Shown: one piece after another, positions 25,121 to 35,139 of the stretch
Layout of the letters: every line of letters starts with the position of its first letter
Numbering within the stretch: position 1 is the first letter of the stretch
NCBI RefSeq assembly: GCF_963678635.1
Contig: NW_026970707.1
Span: 1 to 52,000 of the forward strand
Source of the DNA: Symsagittifera roscoffensis
Taxonomy: Eukaryota > Xenacoelomorpha > Acoela > Convolutidae
Direction of reading: 5' to 3'
Length of the DNA stretch: 52,000 nt
Position numbers and translations under genes: made by a program
The notes under the pieces: model-generated
Database searches by the model: none
The model's input: the letters and a program-made list of their open reading frames with translations, nothing else
What the model was told of the DNA's origin: nothing

Positions 25121-27199
25121 TATAATACTATATTGTAGTCCAAGCTGAATTTCTCATACCAAATAAAAAAAAATTGCCTAAAACATTTTGTGCACAGCCA
25201 AATTTGAAATTTTATAGGTTTATACTATAAGATACACTTCAATTTGTTTTTAAGAAATCAGGCCGTGATTTTCGATTATTAAAATTTTTGGCTGAAAATT
25301 TTCAGCCGTATACTAAAGTTTGGTCTGTGTAATATTATCACGCAGTTTTTACTCAAAAGCGAATTAATTATGAGGCTTTTTCCCTTGGACCAAGGGGTTT
25401 TTCTTGTTCTAGAAAATATCGGGTTATTGTTTTATCGAACAAAACACAAAAAAACTCAGCAAAACTTGAAAAATAATAAACTTTTAGTTTATGGAAAAAT
25501 GCTTATCATATAACGTTCATTTACGAAAAAAATATTGTTCGTTGAGTTTTCTGCTATTCCATACATGAAAAATATATCAGAAGCGTTTTTGGTCAACCCG
25601 GGAGATCAAAGACTATCGAAAACGTCTTAGATTCTCAAAGAAACTGAAACTGAAGAAACCGATATTCAATAAAGTAATTCACTTTTTTGAAATATGTAAT
25701 CAGGTAAATGATAATAGAAAAAACTTTCATCTTTCATGCTCATGTTTCTAATTTTACTTTCAAGTTTTGATTTACAATTGATTTCAACGGTGACGTGCAA
25801 ATTTCAAAATTTGTTATAGCCAATTGCTTCGACTATTTTTCTAACTTTTACTTCATTTTCTATAGTCTCAGTTTATAATTGATATTATTATTCAAATTCA
25901 ATCATACCATTCCTACTTTTTACTACATTTCTGAAATGTTTTGATCTTTTCATTTCGGTCGTTGATTTATGATCGTTGTTTTTCTTTTGTTAATCATACA
26001 TATATTTATATACATAAAATTTTCCTCCTCGTTTGGTTCCGATGAGGTTGTGCAAGGCACCCTTGGTCTTTCCTCTGCCCTTAATGATCTCTTGAATCCT
26101 CACGTTGAACTCAGGCAACTGTAAAATCACTGCTCTCCAGAAACCTTGCGTCTCTGTTAGACGACACAGGGTCACTAATTGGCAGGCTGAGAAACTTTCA
26201 AATCCGGTCCTTAAAGTCAGTCAATATGAAAAAGGATAACAAACTCCGCATTCAACTAAAAAACACACTCGACTGTTTCAGCACCAGCACCTTGGACACA
26301 AGACATTGCTGTTGACTGGTACCAATGATCAAGCACCAAAAGCACGAATGTCAACACCAAAACTAAACTAAAAACTAACTTAACCTAATGCCTAAAAGAC
26401 AAGCCGTCAGAGCTATACGAACACAGAGTACAGATAAAAATTTTAATATGCAACTCCAGACTAAGTTGCTTGAGTGAAGTTTTAGGGTTGCAGTTCATAT
26501 CCGGCAGAAAAAAACCAGGGTTAGTCAACTTGCGAGCGTTCATACGCAGTTCATGAAAGATCAGTACGTGAAATTTGTTGTCTGAACAAAACTAGTTAAT
26601 TTATAGCGTGAGTTCAATTGACGTGAAAAATTCTTGCAAGTGAGCTAGCTGTAGAGTTAGTTTGAAAAATTTTTAAAGTGAGAAAATAGCTGTTTTAGCA
26701 GGTGGAAAACGAGTGAAAAACAAAAATTTTTCGTTTATTCAAGCATTTTCGAAACAGTTTTTTCACGCACTCGGGAAACTAATTCGCTATCTTTGGTCCT
26801 GGTGGACATCTGATAAGGAATTAATTCCCTATTGCGTGAAAATACCGTAGCGAAACAACTACTTTTTCTTACTAAAAACTACAATTTTTAGTTCTAGTTT
26901 CGAACTGAACGCAGTGTCATTTTTGATATTAATTTCTATTAATTCAATCAATCTTCTTGTTCTCAATAATTTTCCTGAATCAAGACAATTGTAACAATTT
27001 TATTGAGAATCTCTATTTATTCTATCCACAATTGCTAAAAACATATGATTGCGACATTAACACTTGTTTTTTCACGCTTGTTTTTCACGCTTGCTTATTT
27101 TAAATATCTTGAAATTCACCTTGAGTGTAAATTGAATTTTCATCAGCATATTGAAAAGGTAAAAAATTAAATTTTGCAATTCTGTGGAGTGTGTTATCA
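25121..27199. other. Host intergenic or intronic DNA
   Basis: AT-rich with no assignable gene. A minus-strand open stretch at about 25990-26220 encodes some 75 residues ending GGKFYVYKYMYD; it has no ATG where expected, no recognised family and no nearby AATAAA, so it could be an exon or a transposon scrap. Nothing else supported. Confidence 0.5.
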
Positions 27200-27705
27200 A
27201 TTGAGATAGTTTCTAAATGGACGGCAATTAATATTTGTGTTTAAAAGTTATGTGCAACCAATCATCCAATATGGAGTTTTAGTTTACGCGAATACCGACA
27301 AAACAAAACTGTTAGAACTGGAAATGAAAATCTGAAGGCTAATCAGAATAATTTTTTATAAACACAGGATGGATTCCATTACTGAAAAATGATAAAACGT
27401 AAAAAAAATTTTTTGCGTACGAGTTCTGAAATTAATCAGGAAAATTATTCGAAAAGAGAACCAAGTTGATCCCTTCAGATATTCCATTACTGAACAAGAG
27501 TTAAACGAGATAATTTCAAAAAGAAAAAAAAATCAAATGATAGCTATAAAAAAACAAACACAACAGAGGGTCGTTTACACTTAAAATTAGAAAAATGTTT
27601 AATTTTGTAGTAAATTTTTTTCCCGCCCGGATCAATTTTTTGAATGGAGCTTCTCGGTTTCAATCGAATAGTTTAATCATAAATGCTTGGATAACTACGT
27701 TCTAG
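27200..27705 (+). pseudogene. Non-LTR retrotransposon RT C-terminal remnant
   Basis: Reads KSYVQPIIQYGVLVYANT from 27246, the thumb-proximal motif of non-LTR (LINE) reverse transcriptases, then RIIFYKHRMDSIT after an in-frame TGA. It continues in a second frame (about 27416-27570) and a third (about 27585-27703) with basic, Leu/Ile/Phe-rich sequence typical of the LINE C-terminus. Several frameshifts and stops: dead. Clade not assignable by eye. Confidence 0.6.
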
Positions 27706-28921
27706 GAAATACGGTTTTATTGGGCATGCTTTGAGACTTTTTATTGCTCAATATGTAGAATCTGTTTCTGTTGATTTCTAGGTTATGGGTAGAAAAGACT
27801 ACCCGAGAAAACAAAAAATAAATAAAATTAGTTTTTTATATAGAGAATGGTTTAAAGGTGAAACTAAAGAGGTTTTACGTTGAATAGATTTTTACTGGTA
27901 GAAGATCCATTGCATGTGAACTAATTATTTTGTTCTCCGCTTAATGAGACGACCCATGCTGGCTTAATGGTGTTCTCCCAAATGATTCTAATTTGTATCT
28001 ATAAATTTTTATAAATAAGTCTGTAACTAGATATTGTTTGGAATCAATTTCTTATGATTATTATTATTAAACGCGTAGGTCAAACTTTAGTGCTGCGACG
28101 TTTTACTCCAGCAAAAATCAAACTTTCGAATTAGTTCTGATTTTTGTTTGGGCGCACGTTGTGTTGTTGTCTCTAGAAAAAATTTATACTTTCTCTTTAG
28201 CTCTTTTAAAAGAGTTGTTCTGTACAATCTGAAAAAGATCGATGACCTGAGCTCAGATTGTAAAGAAGTTCCAAGTGTAATTTTTGAAATGAAATTTTGT
28301 AAGTCTGAAAAGAGCGGTTGAGGTCAGTTCACGTAGCTCAGTTCATCGTGAACAACATCGTGAACAACATCGTGAAAACATTACTTTGGAATTAATTTGC
28401 CAAGGCTTGTTCTGATTTTCGAAAAAGTGATGGAATTATTCTGTTCGATTTAGTTTTTTTACAAGCACTGTTAGAACAATTTTTCTATAAACACTCTGAT
28501 GAGAATCAATATTATGCTCTTAGAATTAAGTTTATACTTTGTATGTGACATTTTTGTAAGATAGTGGGGCTTTTCAAATTGTTACCTTGAATTAATTGTT
28601 TCGCGCGAAATTTCCTATTTTTTACCGAGTAGTTTAAGCAATGATTTTTTGTTCCGAACATTGAAAATTGCGAGGAGCTTTTGTCTTCAAAAGTGTTCAG
28701 GTTTTTTTGTTTTCCACGCAAGATCAGGAACACAAATATTTATCGGAATGGGTAGAAAAATATATGATAATAGAATCTCTTAAGTCGTGATGCGAATGAC
28801 TTTTATAAAAACAGTCTAAAAATTTTTTCAGTGTCGATGAGACACACTGTGAATTTTTTTCTCGTCTAATTTCGAGCAAATAAAGCAAATATGCTACGCT
28901 TATAATAAGTTTTTTATTAGT

Positions 28922-28926
<5 letters not shown>
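27706..28926. other. Host non-coding DNA
   Basis: AT-rich, no ORF of note on either strand. A short tandem of CATCGTGAACAA (about 28344-28377) begins with the hairpin GTTCATCGTGAAC. No other structure recognised. Confidence 0.6.

Positions 28927-28977
<51 letters not shown>
28927..28977. repeat. (TA)n microsatellite
   Basis: Uninterrupted alternating TA for 51 nt. Confidence 0.98.
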
Positions 28978-28979
<2 letters not shown>

Positions 28980-29200
28980 AGTTAAGCCGTGAAAATTTTG
29001 TTCTATTCTAGTAAAATTTCAGTATTGAAGTTTTGTGGAACCTTCTCGGGAATAAAGACTTGAACAGACCAGGGAATAAAGACCAGCAACAATTGTTTGT
29101 AAGAAATTTCGAAAAAAGTTTTGAAGGTTTTTTTTTGAGCTGATGACTTATTTCTCATTACTGTTTTATTTGTTTTATGAAAAATTTGTAGCCAAATGTT

Positions 29201-29550
29201 ATTAATTAATTAATTAATTAATTGTAGTTCCTGCGATTCGCAGAGGAGCTATCAGTCGGCCTTAACAGTCCTGTCGAGGATAGTCCATTTGTATTATCTC
29301 CCCACATTCCAGACAGTGTTATTTTGCTGAGCGAAGCTGTTTTTTTGCGACTCAAGGCCGTTTTTTTGCATCTAGAACTTTTTACGTGGTACCCCTGTTG
29401 CAGCCAAATTTGGTCAGGTTGTGGTAGACCTGAAGCTGGAGGTCAAGTGAGAGCTTGTCCTCACACACCATCATTGCCATGGCATGGGATCGAATACACG
29501 ATCTGACGATTTCAAAGTGAACGCCTTACCACTGTGCTAAGTGCCTCCTG
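29201..29550 (-). mobile_element. tRNA-derived SINE
   Basis: Read on the minus strand from 29550: tRNA-like head with an A box TAGCACAGTGG (29529-29539) and a B box GTATTCGATCC (29487-29497), 42 nt apart, as for RNA polymerase III promoters. A roughly 260-bp unrelated body follows, then an (ATTA)n tail at 29201-29224. The head, body and simple-repeat tail layout is diagnostic of a tRNA SINE. No convincing target-site duplication. I do not know the family. Confidence 0.75.
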
Positions 29551-29943
29551 AATCCATTAATGATTTTGAATTCGAAAATCTGGGATTTCATTAAGATCCT
29601 CTTATCACATCAGGAATAAAAAAACTACGCTATGTAAGAAAAAAATGTCTCCGCTACTTTCACAGCAACCGGCCGTCCCTATTCAGACTTTGGTCAGTTC
29701 AAAATCATTAGTGACAAAGTAATGGTCTTAAGACCGTTATTAGACGCAAAATTTCACTTGACCTTGCGTGGGGAGTGGATCTGTGTACAACGCAGAAAAT
29801 AATTTGAGCAGAACTTTTTCGCAGTTCGATGTATAAACTTGTTAAAATCCTTTTTTTTTCGGTGAGATCCAAAATTTTAAGTTGAATTCTAGTGTTAATC
29901 ATCGTTGTGTCAAAAAAGTTATTATTTTTCGTCGCTGATTCTC
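29551..29943. other. Host non-coding DNA
   Basis: Nothing recognised; only short ORFs. Confidence 0.5.
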
Positions 29944-30741
29944 TTATTTCAGTGTGCTGATGACATTTATCTCTGGTTGCGTTTCATCTGGCTCCATCTC
30001 TGACAGAAACTCTTCATTCTGCAAGTCGACTGTTGGTTTCACATTCTAAAAACTATCACTGACTTTCCCTGTGTAATTGTCCAGTCACCATTTGGTTCTT
30101 GGACAAAACTTTCATCAATCATTGTTAAATATTGGCTCTCCTCTACTTGACAAAGTAACGTGCAGGCACTGATTCAGCTTCTGGTCAGCTTCACTTACTC
30201 CTTGATCAGATCACAATCATCAATAATTAAGCTCTGAAAACCCCAGTTGTTAATTAATACCTGAATTAGAGTTAAGCTTTCGGAATCAGCCTTGATTATC
30301 TGTGAAACAGCTCTGAGTTTCAGTACTTTCATTATGAAGAAAAAAAGTTCCCAAGGGGATAAAAGCCACTAACTTCGGACTTTATCTCTACGATTTCATC
30401 CCTTGGATTATTTATAGATGCTGATTAATATAATTTATGCTCAAATGCAAATGAAGAAGCAACTAATGTGCTTTCAATAACGTGAGCCTCAAAACCCAAT
30501 TCGACAAACTTTGCTGAGTTTTCAAATATCCAAAAGTCCTGTAAAAGTGAATTACCTATAATTCAGTGCTAGAAATTACACTTTTGTAGTTTACTGATGA
30601 ATCAGGGAAGATTATCAACGCGAGATCACTCGGATTTTTTTGGGTTTGTTTGTACCCAGGCTTAATGTATTCAGAGAGATCAAGCACACAAAAAAAGCTA
30701 AGCAAAAGTGAAAAAAAATTCAGAAGTTTTATGATATACAT
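29944..30741 (-). pseudogene. Broken minus-strand coding remnant, unknown
   Basis: Five adjacent minus-strand open pieces that read like parts of one protein: about 30741-30559, 30562-30332 (with stop at 30425-30427), 30332-30198, 30173-30042, and about 30047-29944 (ends NVISTLK). The segments are Glu/Asp-rich and of ordinary protein composition, for example PRDEIVEIKSEVSGFYPLG and DLQNEEFLSEMEPDETQPE. Neighbouring pieces differ in frame or are parted by stops, so this is a decayed gene, a transposon ORF, or possibly a multi-exon gene. No family recognised. Confidence 0.35.
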
Positions 30742-31138
30742 AGGTGTAGCTGTCCAACACTTTCATACAAAATTATGCTCGTCAAAAAGTATCAAGTTTG
30801 GCTGGATCAAAATTTTTGCTCAACTTTTTAAACTGGCTCCAAAATTTAATTTGAAAAAAAAAAACAAGTTTTTACGCCAAAAATTTTTCTCAAAAAATTT
30901 GCCTCCTACATTTTCTCATAGAATTAACCGTACCTGCATATTCATTTTGCTTAAGCAGCCCATAGTCGAAAAGAATAATCATGGCAATTCTTGGTCATTA
31001 CCCACTTATTAAACAACTTATATCGCCGCAATCTTGTTTGAGAGTGGGTATAAAATGGGCTGACGAACTACAATTTTTAAGACTTGATTAGTATTATGTT
31101 CAAAATGGAAGATTGAAAGATTAATTATGATAAAAAAC
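30742..31138. other. Spacer downstream of DRC11
   Basis: A/T-rich, with an open plus-strand stretch (30650-31012) of low-information composition that I do not support as a gene. Confidence 0.5.
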
Positions 31139-31144
31139 TTTATT
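31139..31144 (-). terminator. Poly(A) signal of the DRC11 gene
   Basis: AATAAA on the minus strand, about 20 nt past the TGA stop (31164-31166), marking a short 3' UTR. Confidence 0.75.
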
Positions 31145-31163
31145 GATCGTTACAGTTTAGTTT

Positions 31164-31997
31164 TCACTTCTTCTTGCCTTTCTTTCCTTTTTTTCCGCTT
31201 TTCTTTCCTTTCTTTCCTTTCCCACCTTTTCCTCCGTCGTCCTCGTCGTCTCCTTTCATCGCCTTTGCCCTCTTTTTACCCAAGGGTGTCTTCTTGCTGA
31301 AGAACTCTGCAAACTCTTTTTCATCACTCTCGAAAACTTGTGATCGAACTGAAAGCGGATTCAAAAATTCACTAGCTGTGATCGGTTTCTTAGACATTTG
31401 ACTCAATCTACGGTCGGTTAGAACTGACTTGATCGCGGCTTCAATTAAACCGCCAGTGAAGCCATCGGATATTCTGGCGAGGTCGCTGATATTCAAAGCG
31501 TTTGTTATTGTTCCTCCGTATTTGTCGATCAGAACACGAAACAGGATCTGTCTGGATCCGTAATCTGGTCTTGCAACCAGAATTATCTTCTGGTATAAAC
31601 CACACAGACCTTTGTGGTCGGAGTCTTGTGGTTTGTTTGTGGTTCCCACTAACAACAGCCTGTCTTCGGGTTTCCAACCCTTGAGTGTTTTCGGGAGGTC
31701 TTTTTTGAGTCGCTTCGGGTCTAGCTCGTCTTTTTTTGGAACCTTCTTTAGAAATGTGTTCTCGGCATCGTTTATAAAAATAACTGATGGCTGAAGCGCT
31801 TTTCCCACTTTCATTACCATGTGAATGAGCATTGTCAGTCCAGACTTTCCCGGGTACTTACCGGCAATCGTTTCGGCGCTGAGGTCGAACAAGTTTGCGC
31901 CTGTTTCGGTACAGATGGCGTTCACGAGTAATCGTTTTCCGACACCCTCGGGCCCCATAATTAGGACAGATTTCACGTGTGCCGCCATCTCGTGAAC
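31164..31997 (-). CDS. IQCA1: DRC11/IQCA1-type AAA protein, 3' terminal exon
   Basis: C-terminal 277 residues of an IQ- and AAA-domain protein, the dynein regulatory complex subunit 11 of motile cilia and flagella. Visible: Walker A GPEGVGKR, an AICTETGANLF block, AGKYPGK, a Walker B-like SVIFINDAE (degenerate, as in this family), sensor-1 region LLVGTTNKPQ, RPDYGSRQ, KTPLGKKR, and a Gly/Lys-rich tail. On the minus strand the frame opens right after TAG, whose AG is the likely splice acceptor; the first codon is then GTT at 31997-31995 and the internal ATG (31988) is probably not a start. Earlier exons are not visible between here and the second retroelement, so they should lie beyond it. The exon contains GGTAAGTA inside AGKYPGK, a strong cryptic donor. 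It is otherwise intact. Confidence 0.85.
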   Translation of the reverse strand, partial: VHEMAAHVKSVLIMGPEGVGKRLLVNAICTETGANLFDLSAETIAGKYPGKSGLTMLIHMVMKVGKALQPSVIFINDAENTFLKKVPKKDELDPKRLKKDLPKTLKGWKPEDRLLLVGTTNKPQDSDHKGLCGLYQKIILVARPDYGSRQILFRVLIDKYGGTITNALNISDLARISDGFTGGLIEAAIKSVLTDRRLSQMSKKPITASEFLNPLSVRSQVFESDEKEFAEFFSKKTPLGKKRAKAMKGDDEDDGGKGGKGKKGKKSGKKGKKGKKK

Positions 31998-33011
31998 CTA
32001 ATGTTGACCAACATAGAAACTAGTTTATTACTTGACTTTGTAGATCAGTGATATTAAAACCTTAAATTAAAGCGATTGTTTTATTGAAACGTTAAGGATA
32101 TTAAAACGTCATTTATTAATTATTATTAATAATAAAAATAAACGTCTATTTATTATTAGTGATTGTTTTATTAAAACGTTTTATTAAAACGTCAAGCGCG
32201 GATCTACGATTTTCTCAAGGGGGGGGGGGGGGGTTGGATTTTTGCAAAAAAAAATCAAAAACTTTTTGTCGACCTTTTTTGAGGTCAAGCGAATTGATTT
32301 TCTGAGGTCTCCCAAAACCTTTAAAAAAACTTTATTTCGGCTAAGTTTTCTGCGCCGGAGGCAAATTTTTTGAAAAACAGGCCAAAAAACAGTCAACCAA
32401 AATGGCTATCTCAAAATTGAACAGCAGTAAACAGCATCAAAGGCAGGGGGTCGAATCCGTGAGGGCGGGGGGGGGGGGGGCGTTGAAACTTCAAAAAAAA
32501 ATCAAAACTTTCCTGTCTCAAATCAATTTGGAAAAGTTTCGGAGCCGGATTAAAAGGCCTAGAAAAAATTCAAAGGTGAAAAAAAGGTTTTCACTAAAAA
32601 AAAAATCTCGTCAGAGAAACAATGACACTGAGCAGAAACATTTGTTGACTGTTTTCGAAAGTCGGACAATAGTTTTACTGGATCCAGACTTGACTTTCAC
32701 GTTTTTGGTTCCGACTTTTGACTAGAAGGACTGAACTGTGTAGAGTTTTTAGGGCGATGTCCTCTTTGCAGAGTTTAAAGACATCAATTTTTGGCCAAGC
32801 TAAAATTTTTCTAAGCGCGCCTTCGGCGCCAATAACTACCAATTTAGAGCAAACGCTAAAAACGCTATTTTTGTGTTAAAAAACTTTGCAAAAACTACCC
32901 ATAATGGATCTTTTGGCCAGTTTTTGTCTCAAAAATTTGCTTGCTGTGTACGAAAATTTACCAGAAAAAAGTCATTGAAGTGTGCTAGGAAAACTCGGAA
33001 AATCAACATGG
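31998..33011. other. Intron or flank with G-run repeat
   Basis: Probably DRC11 intron. Holds repeated ATTGTTTTATT(A/G)AAACGTT motifs (about 32070-32180), the palindrome TTATTATTAATAATAA, and two similar segments that each start with a long G run (15 G at 32219-32233, 14 G at 32467-32480) followed by a TCAAAA-containing A run. Plus ORF 32402-32725 spans this repeat and is not supported as a gene. Confidence 0.5.
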
Positions 33012-33419
33012 TGGAACCTGATCTAAACTATATTTTATGATTGGATAAATTAAATGTTTTACCAATGTAAAGTATTTAATATTAACCAATCATGATCCAT
33101 CTAACTAACAACCCACTTATTTGTAAGTGCTGAAGTTACTTGTAATTTCAGCACCAGAGAGATTTGAATTTAACTTAGAAATTAGTTGGACTCTCCCGAG
33201 CACTTCAGCAGCCGCAATAAACCAGTATACCCTAGATCTATTGAGCCTAGCAGAGACTAGTTAAACAACCTGAGACTAGATAGTATAAGAGTAAGATTAG
33301 GATCGGTATTAGACTAAGAAGTTGCACGAATCTATCCGGCCGAAAATAAGATAGCGTGACGAGCAGACGGTGTACCCTATCCGAAATTACTCTATGAGTT
33401 ACACTCCAGTCCTAACTCA
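33012..33419 (+). repeat. 5' LTR of copy 2
   Basis: 408 bp, no difference seen from the other three LTRs. Confidence 0.95.
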
Positions 33420-33421
33420 TC

Positions 33422-33439
33422 TGGTGCGACCATAAGTCT
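33422..33439 (+). other. Primer-binding site, copy 2
   Basis: TGG starts 2 nt after the LTR, same sequence as at 945. Confidence 0.65.
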
Positions 33440-33507
33440 CGAACAAGACCTTATTAGATTAGAATTAACCAAAATTAGATTAGAAATTAGACAAAAACAT
33501 TTACAAA

Positions 33508-33741
33508 ATGTTATACGACAATAATTTAATTGAAATGTCTCTCCGACTCAATAGATCCGAGCCAATATTCCGAACCATAATAGAACTACCCGGAATTGGA
33601 AGAAGACATCGAACCAAAGACGACATACGACAAAGTAGAAACTTGCCGTATAGTTACATGATAGTTCGGCAAAAGCCAGAACAAACTTTTATATTTCGAA
33701 TACTACTTGCAATGAATTTAGATTTCCATTTGCAAACATAA
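33508..33741 (+). CDS. Small leader ORF, 77 aa, copy 2
   Basis: Identical translation to 1031-1264; same uncertainty between a small protein and an upstream regulatory ORF. Confidence 0.4.
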   Translation: MLYDNNLIEMSLRLNRSEPIFRTIIELPGIGRRHRTKDDIRQSRNLPYSYMIVRQKPEQTFIFRILLAMNLDFHLQT

Positions 33742-34671
33742 AACCTTGAAGTAAATCTTCAAAATCATTTCAGGCGCTAAACAAAATTAATATTATACAA
33801 TAACGATTGATAAAAAGATCTAAGATCGTTTTCCTAAAATTCTGCAGTATTATACAAAACATGTTTGAAAAATATTTATTGGAAAATAAAAATAAAAATT
33901 AGTAGCATGACAATAAATGGTTAGTAATCATAAATCATCCTGTTGTTCCAGCTTCATCACCTAAAACATAACAGCAATCATCAACTCACTAATATCATAA
34001 AATACTAAATCTTTCCTTTACACAAATTTAAAACCTCATTAAAACTTAAAGTCACTTAATTTTAAAACCAGATCATCAAGGCTTATCCTTGGATCTTAAA
34101 TCATTTTCTACTTCATTACATTTTAAATTTGATCATCAAGGCTTATCCTTGGATCAAACAGAACAACTTTGTTCTCCCCCACCCACTTAATTAGTGTCTA
34201 ACGACCTCAAACGTCGATTCACTACCCAACCCTTTCTAAAGACCCAAGACTAATAGAAATTTTTAAACAAAACTAATCATTCAAATTAGGATAAACAGTG
34301 AAGAACTTCGGTTATTCATCCTTCACTTGATCCCCCCTCTTACCAGACCCAGGATAAATCTTAGACTTAGTAAGTTTAAAATAGTATCTAACGAACTACT
34401 CGCGTTCTAATTATACCTGAACCTTGTGGATCGATTTACTATTCTCCAACCCTTGAACACAATCACTACCCCTAAGTAAGATTAAGTAAGTTAACACCTT
34501 AGCTTATACTAGTCACGAGAAAGTAAAAATCATTCTTCGGAATCGATATACTTTTCTCTCCAACCCTAAACAAATAGACCCAGGTTAAGCTAACCAAAAA
34601 ATCGTAAGAACTAACAGTTTAGGAAAATAGAAATCATTTAACAACCTTTTGCACCCGTCATCCTAAACCTT
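33742..34671 (+). promoter_or_regulatory. Structured 5' leader of copy 2
   Basis: Same hairpin repeats (34071-34095 and 34131-34155) and UUCG hairpins (34297-34327, 34532-34543) as copy 1, with one A-to-T change in the A run near 33887. Confidence 0.5.
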
Positions 34672-35139
34672 ATGTCATTTAAAAACCTAGGGAATAAACA
34701 AACAATCGTTTTACACAATTGTGAAATAGATAACAAAAAATACGACCTTGTAATCACACCTCATACACAAACAGTTGGATACATTCGAACAAAACGACAA
34801 ACACTAAAGAGAAAAATAATCACTAAACAAAGACAAATAACACGAAAAAGATTTTCAAAAAATCGAAACGCATTTTCAGAATCAGAAACCAACAGTTTAG
34901 ACGAACTCTACAAACTAAAAGAATCAATAGATAAAAATTACCCACAACACGATCAATTATATTTTTCTGACTCAGAAACAACTTCAAATTCATCACAAAG
35001 AGGAAAAAGAAGAATAAAAAAGCAGTATAAACACAAACCAGTACATCTATACAACTGGAATCAACCAATTCGACACATTAATAATTACATATTAACAGTC
35101 ATCGAACGAAAAAATGAGTTCAACGCACACCCCAGGTGA
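34672..35139 (+). CDS. Basic 155-aa accessory protein, copy 2
   Basis: Identical to 2195-2662 and with the same 26-nt overlap with gag. Confidence 0.7.
   Translation: MSFKNLGNKQTIVLHNCEIDNKKYDLVITPHTQTVGYIRTKRQTLKRKIITKQRQITRKRFSKNRNAFSESETNSLDELYKLKESIDKNYPQHDQLYFSDSETTSNSSQRGKRRIKKQYKHKPVHLYNWNQPIRHINNYILTVIERKNEFNAHPR

Noticed and set aside
31164-31988. DRC11 ORF as a complete small AAA protein starting at ATG 31988
   Set aside because: The preceding in-frame codons (Val-His-Glu) follow directly after an AG acceptor and the known family is much longer, so this is a terminal exon.
32402-32725. 107-codon plus-strand ORF
   Set aside because: Runs through a poly-G run and A-rich repeat, Lys-rich low-complexity product, no homology recognised.
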